Positions 1 through 8,455 of a DNA stretch of 64,000 bases are shown piece by piece. This stretch comes from JABWBP01 sp964522165 (GTDB lineage: Bacteria; Calditrichota; Calditrichia; RBG-13-44-9; J075). The translations under genes and the position numbers were made by a program. The notes beneath the pieces are model-generated. The model was not told the origin of the DNA. It worked only from the letters and a program-made list of their open reading frames with translations, and made no database searches. The first letter of the stretch is position 1, and each line of letters begins with the position of its first letter. The stretch lies in the NCBI GenBank assembly GCA_964522165.1, contig CAZFVV010000010.1, forward strand, positions 1 through 64,000. Direction: 5' to 3'.

Positions 1-2
1 CA

Positions 3-56
3 AAGAATTTACGTAATACTGAGATTATTAACAACTTGTTAGAGAATAAGGTCTAA
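3..56 (+). CDS. C-terminal end of a gene cut by the window edge (tentative)
   Basis: The third forward frame is open from the edge for 17 codons and stops with TAA at 54-56. It is Asn/Glu/Leu rich, like the end of a soluble helical protein in this AT-rich block. Nothing can be said about function. Only the lack of stops and the close spacing to the next gene support it. Confidence 0.25.
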   Translation, partial: KNLRNTEIINNLLENKV

Positions 57-99
57 AGCATATGAACTCGCAACTTATTTAAAGGGAGAATTATGCCGT

Positions 100-1614
100 T
101 TGCAAATTACTGCTTATTATGGTTATTCAGGAAATCCTGCAGCAGTTTATGAAACTTCTTACTTCACTATGATTTCATCTTCACTGTGGTATACAGGTAT
201 AAAGATTGCAGGTTTTATCCTATATTTTAATCTTCTCCTAGTCTATTTAGCAATTTTTTCCAACAAGGTGAGGAGAATAGTTTTTCATCCGGTGGGTTCA
301 TATGTTTTGGGATTAATTGTTGGCAAATATCTCCTTGTTGATTTTTTTATTCGCTTTGTATCTCATATTAGAATAGGACTATTACAAGATTATCGAAAAG
401 GACTCTGGAATTCACCAATTGTAAAATTATGGCGGAATCGCCAGTATATTCCTCCCCAAATTACTATAAAAGAATCAATCCAAGAATTTACAAGTGAAAA
501 TGGTGAATGGTGGAAAAAAGTCTTGGAAAAAATCCTGGGGGAATCGACCGGCCAATTATGGCTACTTGTAGGAAAATCTGGATTAGGCAAGACCGCCTTA
601 TTGGAGAAGTGGACTGAACATGCACTCTCTCTCAACAAAACTCCATTCTTTATACCTTTGGGGAGCACTCGATCTCCTCAGATCGAAGCAACTGCATTAA
701 TGGCCCAGTATGGAGACATAGATGTAAAAGAAGATGTAACAGTTGATTTATTAACATTTGGGGGTTTTTTAGTATTACTTGACGGTTTCAATGAAGATCG
801 CCATAAAGAAGCGACTCAAGAATTTGTACGTAGGGTAATTCTCCAAAATCACGTAGTCCTCACCAGCCAGTTTGATCCCCAATGGGAGAATATAATAAAT
901 GTTCAGCATATTAATCTGCACCCCTTTGGAAAGGAGCAACTCGAACAAATTATTGAAGAAAAATTTGTCGAATCACTTTTAAATAGTCCCTATCTCAGTG
1001 ATCTTGCTGAGCTACCTCATACTGCACAACTTTTAGCCCAATACATCCACCAGAACAAAAAACTTCCAGATTTTCGGTTGGATATTTACCGCAATTTACT
1101 TAAAAAATTTGGCGATGGCCTTTTGGTTCTAAATCTCGAGCATACTGCCTGGGATCTTTTTAAAACAAATAGCCAACAGTTTGAGCCAAACAACAAAATT
1201 CCGAGGGAAATTTGCGATTCCGCAGTGGCTCAAGGAATTCTTACCAAAGCTGACGAAAAATACCGTTTTCGCCATGCCCAAATCCACTGCTTTTTCGTTG
1301 CCAATTATTTATATCGTCAAGAACTTCATGTATTAGAAGAATGGCATAAACAAATTGAAGGCGGACGAGAACGTTACGATTGGGCAGATATATTGGAGCT
1401 ATGGGCTGAAATATTTGCTGAAAAGGCAATTAAAGACCCTAAAACAACTGAAGACTATTTTTCCTTTCTAAAACAAGTTGCAGAATTTCATAGACCAATT
1501 TCCCATGAACGATTGTTACCTCAAATTAGGCGTCTAAATAAATCTGGTAAATTACAAATCGACGAGAAATTTTATGTGTGGGTGGGAAAATCTCTGTGGG
1601 GTTTGTCATCTTGA
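100..1614 (+). CDS. membrane-anchored NACHT/STAND-type P-loop NTPase
   Basis: A 504-aa protein. Two hydrophobic segments (about residues 30-54 and 66-88) are followed by a P-loop domain with Walker A GKSGLGKT (about 158-165) and Walker B LVLLDGFNED (about 224-233). The C-terminal half is helical and I do not recognise it. This is the layout of bacterial NACHT-like STAND ATPases, which act as signal switches, some in antiphage defence; the role here is inference. The chosen start is TTG at 100, with AAAGGGAGA at 80-88 upstream. A better-spaced ATG at 93 opens only a 19-codon frame in another phase, so either the start carries a frameshift or that is a leader peptide. ATG at 169 is an alternative start. 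The gene is much more AT-rich than most of the window and has rarer codons, which suggests transfer. The next gene follows in the same frame. Confidence 0.7.
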   Translation: MQITAYYGYSGNPAAVYETSYFTMISSSLWYTGIKIAGFILYFNLLLVYLAIFSNKVRRIVFHPVGSYVLGLIVGKYLLVDFFIRFVSHIRIGLLQDYRKGLWNSPIVKLWRNRQYIPPQITIKESIQEFTSENGEWWKKVLEKILGESTGQLWLLVGKSGLGKTALLEKWTEHALSLNKTPFFIPLGSTRSPQIEATALMAQYGDIDVKEDVTVDLLTFGGFLVLLDGFNEDRHKEATQEFVRRVILQNHVVLTSQFDPQWENIINVQHINLHPFGKEQLEQIIEEKFVESLLNSPYLSDLAELPHTAQLLAQYIHQNKKLPDFRLDIYRNLLKKFGDGLLVLNLEHTAWDLFKTNSQQFEPNNKIPREICDSAVAQGILTKADEKYRFRHAQIHCFFVANYLYRQELHVLEEWHKQIEGGRERYDWADILELWAEIFAEKAIKDPKTTEDYFSFLKQVAEFHRPISHERLLPQIRRLNKSGKLQIDEKFYVWVGKSLWGLSS

Positions 1615-1641
1615 CCCAATGATAAGAAAAATCAGTTTTCT

Positions 1642-3798
1642 TTGGATAATAAGGAACTGAAGCAGCTTAAACCGCAATTTCAAATAACTGAACTATTGAA
1701 ATCTCAAATGGTTAAATCTTCAACACTCAATAGTGTAGCAAAAATTTTTAATGAAATCGCGAAAATACTTTTTGTTGTTTTTTATCTTGTAGGTATTTTC
1801 TGGTTTGGAGGGCGTTATTTTGATTTTTTCGCGCAATTGAGATTCGATCCAACAATTTTTGTTTTTGGGGGCATCACAGTTGCGTTGTCTTTTGCCATGG
1901 GGAAATTGTTAACCCTAATGGCTTCCCATAATGAAAAAAAGGAAACTACTCAGAACGAAAAGCAGACGCAGCGAAACCGCAAATCAATGCTGGAATTGAT
2001 GAAAAAGATTTGGGTGGAAGATTTTCTCCAAAATTCCCTGCACAAAGAAGTGCTTATCCGGCTGGGGCTGGGAGAACGGAAAAAAATAGTCGAGAGACCT
2101 TGGGATATGGTACTTCAAATAAAGGGTCAGCCGGATCGTATATTGTCGCCCGACACAAAGATTATTGATGTTTTTGACGAGATGCAACAGTCAATGCTCA
2201 TCCTTGGTGAACCTGGTTCGGGAAAAACTACCCTGTTATTGGAGTTGGCACAAGATGCAATTGGCCGGGCGGAAAAAGACCGTGGCCAGCCCATTCCAGT
2301 ACTGTTCAATCTCTCCTCCTGGCACCCCTCCAAACAATCTCTTGTCGAATGGCTGGTGAATGAACTGAATACAAAATATTTTATTCCACAGGAAGTTGCT
2401 CAATTCTGGGTGGAGAGTGATGATTTAGCGTTGTTGTTGGACGGGTTGGATGAAGTAGCTTTGGAAAACCGTGAAACCTGCGTTGCTGCCATCAATGTCT
2501 TCTGTCAGGACCATTCAGTGCCCCTGGCAATTTGCAGCCGCACTATCGAGTATGAAATCCTCCATACTAAACTCAAACTCCATGGGTCGGTTCTGATCCA
2601 GCCTCTAAACACGAAACAAGTCAACCATTATCTTACTAAAGTTAGCCCGCAGCTCGAAGCTCTGCGGATCAATCTAAAAAATATTCCCCCCTTGCAAGAA
2701 TTGTCAACATCGCCGTTGATCCTCAACATCATGATTCTGGCGTATCAAGAAATATCAATTGATGAAATTTCAAATCCCAACTTAATAGAAGCTCAGCGTG
2801 CTCATTTATTAAATGCCTACATTCAAAAAATGTTGAAGCAGCGGGACACTAATAAACTTTATTCTTCGGCACAAGTTATCTCTTGGTTGAAATGGTTAGC
2901 TCAAAGAATGCTACAAAACAGACAGATAATTTTTTTCATAGAAGATATACACCCAGACTATCTTCAAACACAGAATCAACAACGTTTATATCATTTCTTT
3001 CTTGTGCTTATTGGTTGGTTGATTTTCGGGCTGATTTTCGGACTAAGTGGTGGACTGATTATTGGGCTGATTTTCGGTTTGAGTGTAGGATTAATTGTGG
3101 TACGAATTGCTGACCGGGGCGGACTGAGCAATGAAATGGAAACGGCCGAAGTAGTGAAATTTTCAGAGGGGATAGTTAAAGAAAACTTAAAATTAGGGTT
3201 AATTTTTGGATTAATTCTGGGAGTAGGCTTTTGGTTGTTTTTTGACCTGTTGCTTGTTTTTGGGTTGATCTTCGGTTTAAGTGTTGGGCTAATGCTGGGG
3301 TTAATTAGAAATCTTGATGAACTAGAAGTAAGACGAATTCCAACTCAAACCATTCGACCATTGATGAAAAAGCCTGTAATGATAGAGTCGATTATTACTA
3401 CTGGCGAAATAGATATAAGAGTGATTCCCAATCGAAGCATTCGACTATCAATGAAAAGAACTATGTTTATAACACTTATTCTGGGACTGATAGTTGGATT
3501 GAGCCTTGGGCTGATTCAGGCGTCAAATATTGGGTTGATTTTCGGGCTAATTTTCGGACTGATTGCTGGGCTGTTGGGTGGAGGGATCAAGGTCATTCAA
3601 CACTTTACCCTCCGGTTCATACTCGCCACGAAAGATTATATTCCCTGGAATCTCGTTCGTTTTCTCGATTACGCTGCCGAGCATATTTTCCTGCGAAAAG
3701 TTGGCGGGGGATATATTTTTATTCACCGGTTGCTAATGGAGCATTTTGCAAATTTAGAAACAGAGCAAATAAACAGCATTCTAAAAGAGACCGGGTAA
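1642..3798 (+). CDS. NACHT NTPase with repeated GLIFGL membrane segments
   Basis: A 718-aa protein. Two N-terminal membrane segments (about 32-55 and 70-92) precede a clear NACHT domain with Walker A LGEPGSGKTTLL (about 188-199) and Walker B LALLLDGLDEVA. The C-terminal third consists of Gly/Leu/Ile/Phe hairpins built on the unit GLIFGL, and it ends with FIHRLLMEHFA, a motif common at the end of cyanobacterial and Chloroflexota NACHT proteins of this kind. Start TTG 1642 has a weak ribosome site; ATG 1708 (residue 23) is the alternative. The gene is in the same frame as the preceding NTPase, with one TGA and 27 nt between them. The family is thought to sense and signal at the membrane, with defence possible but not shown. 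AT-rich like its neighbour, so the pair probably arrived together. Confidence 0.8.
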   Translation: MDNKELKQLKPQFQITELLKSQMVKSSTLNSVAKIFNEIAKILFVVFYLVGIFWFGGRYFDFFAQLRFDPTIFVFGGITVALSFAMGKLLTLMASHNEKKETTQNEKQTQRNRKSMLELMKKIWVEDFLQNSLHKEVLIRLGLGERKKIVERPWDMVLQIKGQPDRILSPDTKIIDVFDEMQQSMLILGEPGSGKTTLLLELAQDAIGRAEKDRGQPIPVLFNLSSWHPSKQSLVEWLVNELNTKYFIPQEVAQFWVESDDLALLLDGLDEVALENRETCVAAINVFCQDHSVPLAICSRTIEYEILHTKLKLHGSVLIQPLNTKQVNHYLTKVSPQLEALRINLKNIPPLQELSTSPLILNIMILAYQEISIDEISNPNLIEAQRAHLLNAYIQKMLKQRDTNKLYSSAQVISWLKWLAQRMLQNRQIIFFIEDIHPDYLQTQNQQRLYHFFLVLIGWLIFGLIFGLSGGLIIGLIFGLSVGLIVVRIADRGGLSNEMETAEVVKFSEGIVKENLKLGLIFGLILGVGFWLFFDLLLVFGLIFGLSVGLMLGLIRNLDELEVRRIPTQTIRPLMKKPVMIESIITTGEIDIRVIPNRSIRLSMKRTMFITLILGLIVGLSLGLIQASNIGLIFGLIFGLIAGLLGGGIKVIQHFTLRFILATKDYIPWNLVRFLDYAAEHIFLRKVGGGYIFIHRLLMEHFANLETEQINSILKETG
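3003..3580 (+). repeat. GLIFGL-coding repeat inside the NACHT gene
   Basis: Three clusters (about 3015-3110, 3195-3310, 3475-3580) repeat the unit ctgattttcggg with variants. They encode Gly-rich transmembrane hairpins. The repetition is visible in the DNA as well as the protein, so slippage or recombination could change the number of hairpins. Confidence 0.7.
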
Positions 3799-3959
3799 AG
3801 GTGGAGAAAACCCTCAAGAGAGTTCGCTTCCAACGATAGAAGCCGGTTTGTCATCAAAAAAATCCTAATGCTTGCATGTATTTCAAATACAGCATGGAAA
3901 TAATGGCCTCGTATCCTCTCATCTCCTCCGGCACTTTTTGGTAATCCCTGGCAAAATCT

Positions 3960-4175
3960 TTATGCTAAAGAATCCACATAATCTTTGGATCTCTTCAGAC
4001 CGACTTTCGTCAATTCGACCACTCTCCTCACCGCCTCGATCCGTTGTCCCTTGGCGATAAGCGGGCGAATTTTCTCCTCCAGCCCCAACGGGTCTTTCTT
4101 CCCGCAATGGCGGCAGGTTCGAAGCTCGTATCCAACTTCTTTCTGGCAGAACCGGCAGGTGGTTAGTCTTTCCAC
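3960..4175 (-). CDS. zinc-ribbon protein with an L7/L12-like C-terminal helix pair
   Basis: A 71-aa protein. The N-terminus carries two CxxC pairs (TCRFC and TCRHC, about residues 6-24) that form a zinc ribbon. The C-terminal half (EAVRRVVELTKVGLKRSKDYVD) resembles the helix-turn of the ribosomal L7/L12 C-terminal domain, where the GLKEAKDLVE-type segment contacts translation factors. The start is GTG at 4175, supported by AAGGGA six bases upstream on the minus strand. The role is unknown; small ribbon + L7/L12-like proteins occur in many bacteria without an assigned function. It stands alone, convergent with the NACHT pair. Confidence 0.65.
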   Translation of the reverse strand: MERLTTCRFCQKEVGYELRTCRHCGKKDPLGLEEKIRPLIAKGQRIEAVRRVVELTKVGLKRSKDYVDSLA

Positions 4176-4517
4176 GCGAATCCCTTATCATTTATTTTCT
4201 GATTTACTCGCGGGCGAATTTACGCACTTTTTCCCAAAACGCCCAACCCTATTTTCCTGCGTCTGCATTTGGTATTTTACGCGGCGGTTTTTCAGAAGTA
4301 GAATTAAGCCCCGGCAATATTTTTGATGTTAACATAGTTAACAATCCGTGTGCTAACCCCGTTAACAGCTGCATAAAAAATCAATTCTTTTTTTCACGCT
4401 TTTAAATTTTTATAGCTCATAGAAACAAGTACTTAGCGATCCATTCCTCTCCATCCGCCTTTTCTGGTATCATTTTTGAACTGATTTCGACCGGAAAGTA
4501 AAGAAGAAGGTGATGAT
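4176..4517. other. 342-bp intergenic region with a TAAC-N3-GTTA palindrome
   Basis: No gene seen. A palindrome TGTTAAC-ATA-GTTAACA lies at 4327-4343 and a further GTTAAC at 4361-4366, about 150-190 bases upstream of the lipoprotein gene. They look like operator half-sites. The region just before 4518 ends with AAGAAGGTGATGAT, which serves as ribosome-binding site. Confidence 0.4.
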
Positions 4518-6017
4518 ATGAAAACCCGTTTGAACATATTCGCCAATACCCCGGCCGTAATGGCCGCCCTGCTGGCATCCCTGCTGCTAAGCGGCTGCTA
4601 CACCCAGTTCAGCCCCGCCGGGCAGCCGGAAAGTCAAGCTTATTATGAAGCATACCCGGAAGAATCCGGCGCTTATGAAAGCGAATATTATGAAAACGAG
4701 CCGCTCGAATCCCCGGGTTATGCCGCGACTTTCGAAGAAGATAGCGAATACCGGGAAAACGAAGCGGACCGGGTCATCATCAACAAGTACTATATTTATG
4801 ATGAACCGTTCGGCGTGTATTACAATCCGCCGGTTTACGATCCCGATCCCTACGTTTCGGTCAGTTTCCACTTTAGCTCCGGTTATTCATACGGGTATTA
4901 TTCAGGGGTGTATGGGTATCCGTCTTACTACTGGTATCCCCATCACTGGAGGGTAGGGTATTACTATCCTGCTTACTGGGATTTTGGATTCTACTTTTCC
5001 TGGGGTTACTGGGACCCCTGGTACGCCACCATTTACTATCCCCCGGTGGTAATCCTGGTACCGCCCTATTACCCGAACCCGGGCTGGTGCCCGCCCTACT
5101 ATGATCCCTGGTATTCCGGCCATCACGGCGGCCATCATTCCGACCCCGGCTATGGAAACGATCCCTGGCCCACGGGGCCGCGCGATTGGGGACGCCGCGA
5201 CCCGGTGGTGGCCGGCAACAGCGGACGCCCCGGCTCTCCCGGTGCGGGTTCGAATAGTGGTTCGAGCAGCGGCGGCAGCAACCTGAAAAGCCCGCAGAGA
5301 GGCGCCATTCAGGTGGCCGGGCCCTCCACGGTATCTCAAAGAAGCCCGCGCAATCCTTCTTCCGGCCAGCAGCCCGGGGTGGTCAATTCGGGGAATGTTC
5401 AAAAGGAACGGCGGCGGGAAACGACCGCTACGCGGGAAGCTGTCAAAACCCCGGCAAAGAAGAATCCCCGCAGGGAACTTGGAACTACCAACGCTACCGC
5501 GCCTTCGAGAGAGAACGCTGCCGGTTCGCGCTTCAACACCCAGCAACAGCAGCGCCAACCCGCGCAACCTGCATCAGGGAACGGGAACAACTCCCGGAAC
5601 AATCAACAAGCCGGCCAGCAAACCCCAGCTTACCGGTGGAGCGAGCCTTTAGAAACGCCCAAACCCGTTTCCCAACCGGAAACCCGCACCCGCACCAACG
5701 ATTCCGGCTCCTCGAACGGGTCGCTCCGGCAGCCGGCTGCGCCGCAGCGAAGTAATTCATCTTCCCGAACCGAAAACCGGTCTTCGAACAACGGTTCTTC
5801 GCGCAGCGGGGGCAGTTCGTACCAACCCCAGCCTTCCCGCTCCACGGATAGAAGCAGCAGCGCGCCTTCATACCGCAGCCAGCCGGCGCCGCGCTCCGGC
5901 GGGAACAGCAGCGTGCAGCAAGCCCCGGCCCGCCCCGCGTCCGGCAAATCGGAAAGCGGCAGCCAAAAACCTTCGCGCAGCGCTTCCGGGAACAGCGAGC
6001 GGGCTAAGAAACGCTAA
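4518..6017 (+). CDS. Tyr/Trp/Pro-rich lipoprotein with Ser/Asn/Gln-rich tail
   Basis: A 499-aa protein of low sequence complexity. A lipoprotein signal ends in LLLSGC (Cys about residue 27), so it should be lipidated and sent to the outer membrane or periplasm. An acidic Tyr-rich stretch (about 35-95) is followed by an unusual aromatic segment (about 118-205) made largely of Tyr, Trp, Pro, Gly and His. The rest is basic, rich in Ser, Asn, Gln, Arg and Pro and predicted disordered. I recognise no enzymatic domain; a surface or matrix structural role is a guess. It heads an envelope block with two outer-membrane barrels downstream. The ATG is preceded by AAGAAGGTGATGAT. Confidence 0.75.
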   Translation: MKTRLNIFANTPAVMAALLASLLLSGCYTQFSPAGQPESQAYYEAYPEESGAYESEYYENEPLESPGYAATFEEDSEYRENEADRVIINKYYIYDEPFGVYYNPPVYDPDPYVSVSFHFSSGYSYGYYSGVYGYPSYYWYPHHWRVGYYYPAYWDFGFYFSWGYWDPWYATIYYPPVVILVPPYYPNPGWCPPYYDPWYSGHHGGHHSDPGYGNDPWPTGPRDWGRRDPVVAGNSGRPGSPGAGSNSGSSSGGSNLKSPQRGAIQVAGPSTVSQRSPRNPSSGQQPGVVNSGNVQKERRRETTATREAVKTPAKKNPRRELGTTNATAPSRENAAGSRFNTQQQQRQPAQPASGNGNNSRNNQQAGQQTPAYRWSEPLETPKPVSQPETRTRTNDSGSSNGSLRQPAAPQRSNSSSRTENRSSNNGSSRSGGSSYQPQPSRSTDRSSSAPSYRSQPAPRSGGNSSVQQAPARPASGKSESGSQKPSRSASGNSERAKKR

Positions 6018-6106
6018 ACGAGATTGTTAAAAGAGATCCCTTGCGATAGATCGGCAAATCGCAGGATTGCCCATCCAATTATAATATTCAAATAGGAGGA
6101 ATTCTC

Positions 6107-6829
6107 ATGCGGAAGATACCCCTTCTTCTTGCGGCGATCTCGCTCGCCCTCTTGGCCATTCATGGAAATCTTTCGGCGGGAAGCCAGTCGGACAGCTCGA
6201 AGCATTCACCCCTGCGGAAAGGAGCCAAAGCGCTGCAATTCCAAATCGCCCCGGATTTTCAACTGAAATCTTTCCAGGGCGCGGTGTTCTCCGGGAAATA
6301 TCATTTTTCGGAGCGCTCCGCCTGGCGGGTAGGGTTAGACTTAAGCGGGTCATTTTCGGATTCGGAACATAATCGGCAAATAACGCAGGATGATACCCTC
6401 GAGATTGCTGACAATATCGAGAGCGAGGGAAATTTGCAATCCCTGGGTATCGTTGCCCAATATGTTTATTATCCTAATCCCGGCAAAAAAATTGATTTTT
6501 ACCTCGGAACGGGACCCTATGCTCAAATCAGCCGGGTTAGCAAGGATGAATCCCTGAAACAGACAAATCCCCGCGGTAACCCTGATGTCACGCTTCATAC
6601 CAAAGATACCCGCTGGGCGGCAGGTTTATCCAGCGTAATCGGGATAGAGTGGTTTATTGGCAGCAGTATTAGCCTGCTGGCTGAAAACCGGTTTCTAATC
6701 GCTTATACCTACTGGAAAAACGAAAGAACCGCCGAAGGGTCTAATTCGCAGGATCTGCTTACCGCGACCCAGCGCACTGTTGAATTCAAACCTCTCAGTG
6801 TGGTTTTTGGAGTAGCGGCCTATTTTTAG
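6107..6829 (+). CDS. secreted outer-membrane beta-barrel protein
   Basis: A 240-aa protein with a cleavable signal (MRKIPLLLAAISLALLAIHG, cleavage near residue 24). Alternating amphipathic strands follow, ending in the aromatic VVFGVAAYF, typical of small OmpA/OmpW-like eight- to ten-strand barrels. No family-specific motif is evident. It has a strong AGGAGG ribosome site seven bases before the ATG. It is followed after 12 bases by the FadL/PorV-like gene, whose ribosome site overlaps its stop, so the two are almost certainly co-transcribed. Confidence 0.75.
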   Translation: MRKIPLLLAAISLALLAIHGNLSAGSQSDSSKHSPLRKGAKALQFQIAPDFQLKSFQGAVFSGKYHFSERSAWRVGLDLSGSFSDSEHNRQITQDDTLEIADNIESEGNLQSLGIVAQYVYYPNPGKKIDFYLGTGPYAQISRVSKDESLKQTNPRGNPDVTLHTKDTRWAAGLSSVIGIEWFIGSSISLLAENRFLIAYTYWKNERTAEGSNSQDLLTATQRTVEFKPLSVVFGVAAYF

Positions 6830-6841
6830 AGGAGGAATGTT

Positions 6842-8206
6842 ATGAAATCCTTGAAAAATTTCCTTTTTTTGGCTGGCTTGATGATAGCTGCGCAAAGTTA
6901 TGCCCAAAACGCCTTCGACGCGGTGCGCATCGTGCAGGATGAGAGCGGCTTCGGGGCGCGGGCACTGGCCATGGGCGGGGCGTACAGCGGCGTGGCGGAT
7001 GATTATTCCGCCATTTACTGGAATCCCGCCGGACTGGCGCAAATCCGGCGCTCTAATTTCTTCGGAGAGGTCTCGCATCTGAATTTCAACAACGCGGCCA
7101 CCTTCCAGGAAAGCCTGAACGATGAGAATCAGAACTATACCCGCCTGAACTCCTTAGGATTCGCGTTTGCACTGCCCGCGCAGCGGGGAAGTTTTGCGAT
7201 CGCCCTGGGATACAACCGGGTAAAGGATTTCGACCAGAACCTGACTTTCTCCGGCTTCAACCGGGAGAGCAACGGGTTAGGCTTCGATTTCGGAAGCGGT
7301 TTTTACCCCTTCGATAAGGACGTCTATCAAACCGAACAGATCAACGAAGAGGGCGGGCTGAACCAGTGGAGCTTAGGCGCGGGCGTGGCGCTCTCGCCCA
7401 ACTTTACCGCCGGGATCAGCGGCAGCGTGTGGGACGGGGAAAGCGCGTACCAGTTCACCTTTTTGCAGCAAGACCGCGAGGGCCTCTACCAGCAATTCCC
7501 CGCGGATTTCGACAGTTATATGCTCTCCCGCGCCATCAAAACCGACTATTCCGGATTCGGGTTGAAGTTGGGGGGCATGTTTTCCGCCGGGAACGCCATC
7601 CGGTTAGGCGGCGCGGTGGGGCTTCCCACCACCTTCACGGTGAAGGAAAATTACCAGGCCAACGACCGCATCGTGTTCGACAACGGCGATGAAGACGTCT
7701 GGGAGAGCGATCCGGGCCTGTTCGAGTACAAAGTGAAAACCCCCTTCTATTTTGATGGCGGTATTTCGTTTTCCACTGGCATCATCACCCTGGCCGGGAG
7801 CGCCCGCTACCGCGACTGGAGCCAGACCCGCTTCGAGGTCTCCGGCGACCAGGTCGGCGACCCCAATTATAGCGGGTTGCTGGCGGAAAACCAGCGCCTC
7901 CGGCGGGATTTCCGCGCCACCCTGCAATACCACTTGGGCGGGGAGTTGCTGCTGCCGGGGAGCAACGTGCTGCTGCGCGGGGGTTACGCAGTTTATCCTT
8001 CGCCCTTGAAAAACGCTTCCGGGGATTTGGATAAACGGGTGATCAGCGGCGGAGTGGGATTTTTGTTGGACCGTTACGTTTCCCTGGACTTCACCTACCT
8101 GCAGGGCAGCTGGAAGCAGGAATCCGTGGACGAATTCACTCCCGGCGGCACGTTGGAGGAGATTACCGCGCACAAGGTGCTGGTGGGGTTGAGCTATCGC
8201 TTTTGA
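6842..8206 (+). CDS. FadL/PorV-like outer-membrane protein
   Basis: A 454-aa protein with a signal peptide (cleavage after QSYA, about residue 21). It has the N-terminal signature ARALAMGGAYSGVADDYSA followed by IYWNPAGLA (about 38-65), which is shared by FadL/OmpP1/TodX transporters and the PorV-type proteins of the FCB group. The remainder is beta-strand rich and ends in aromatic LVGLSYRF. Members import hydrophobic compounds or, for PorV, assist type IX secretion; I saw no T9SS sorting domains in the window to favour the latter. GAGGAGGAATGTT provides a strong ribosome site. Confidence 0.85.
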   Translation: MKSLKNFLFLAGLMIAAQSYAQNAFDAVRIVQDESGFGARALAMGGAYSGVADDYSAIYWNPAGLAQIRRSNFFGEVSHLNFNNAATFQESLNDENQNYTRLNSLGFAFALPAQRGSFAIALGYNRVKDFDQNLTFSGFNRESNGLGFDFGSGFYPFDKDVYQTEQINEEGGLNQWSLGAGVALSPNFTAGISGSVWDGESAYQFTFLQQDREGLYQQFPADFDSYMLSRAIKTDYSGFGLKLGGMFSAGNAIRLGGAVGLPTTFTVKENYQANDRIVFDNGDEDVWESDPGLFEYKVKTPFYFDGGISFSTGIITLAGSARYRDWSQTRFEVSGDQVGDPNYSGLLAENQRLRRDFRATLQYHLGGELLLPGSNVLLRGGYAVYPSPLKNASGDLDKRVISGGVGFLLDRYVSLDFTYLQGSWKQESVDEFTPGGTLEEITAHKVLVGLSYRF

Positions 8207-8213
8207 GAATGTC

Positions 8214-8275
8214 GCGTGAAACGTGAGGCGTGATGCCCAGGCAGCATTAGGAGATCACGTCTCACGCACCGTTAC
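8214..8275. repeat. heptameric CGTGANN repeat with inverted arm
   Basis: The first arm reads in 7-nt steps CGTGAAA-CGTGAGG-CGTGATG. An inverted copy (gatcacgtctcacgc, 8252-8266) follows. The same CGTGANN unit returns near 30857, 30904 and 37712. No coding function. Confidence 0.6.
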
Positions 8276-8292
8276 CCAAACTGCGAGGAAAT

Positions 8293-8412
8293 ATGAAACG
8301 CTATTGGCGGCCCGCGCTCTACCTCTTTTTCTCCCTGCTCTGCCTGCTGGCGCTGGCGGCAGGTTCCTTGAAGACCGGCGTCCTGTTGATGCTGGTCGTG
8401 GTAAGCGATTGA
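8293..8412 (+). CDS. 39-aa single-span membrane peptide
   Basis: An ATG preceded by GAGGAAAT opens a 39-codon frame. The peptide has a basic start (MKRYWRP) and a long hydrophobic stretch (LYLFFSLLCLLALAAG and VLLMLVVV). It may be a genuine small membrane protein of the envelope block or the remnant of a longer gene. The ribosome site and compact hydrophobic composition are the only evidence. Confidence 0.4.
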   Translation: MKRYWRPALYLFFSLLCLLALAAGSLKTGVLLMLVVVSD

Positions 8413-8455
8413 GCGTTTTCAAGAGTTAGGCTCAGCAAATTCGACCGGGATAATC

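Noticed and set aside
1612..1614. Recoding of TGA as an amino acid across the two NACHT genes
   Set aside because: TGA ends many other genes here (for example RND transporter, UDG and DppB), and each NTPase is complete on its own.
6842..8206. Assignment as PorV of a type IX secretion system
   Set aside because: The N-terminal motif is shared by FadL, TodX and PorV proteins. No other T9SS component or sorting domain was seen in the window.
8223..8429. 68-codon forward frame overlapping the 39-aa membrane peptide
   Set aside because: It runs through the heptameric repeat and lacks a ribosome site; the overlapping 39-codon frame has GAGGAAAT before its ATG.
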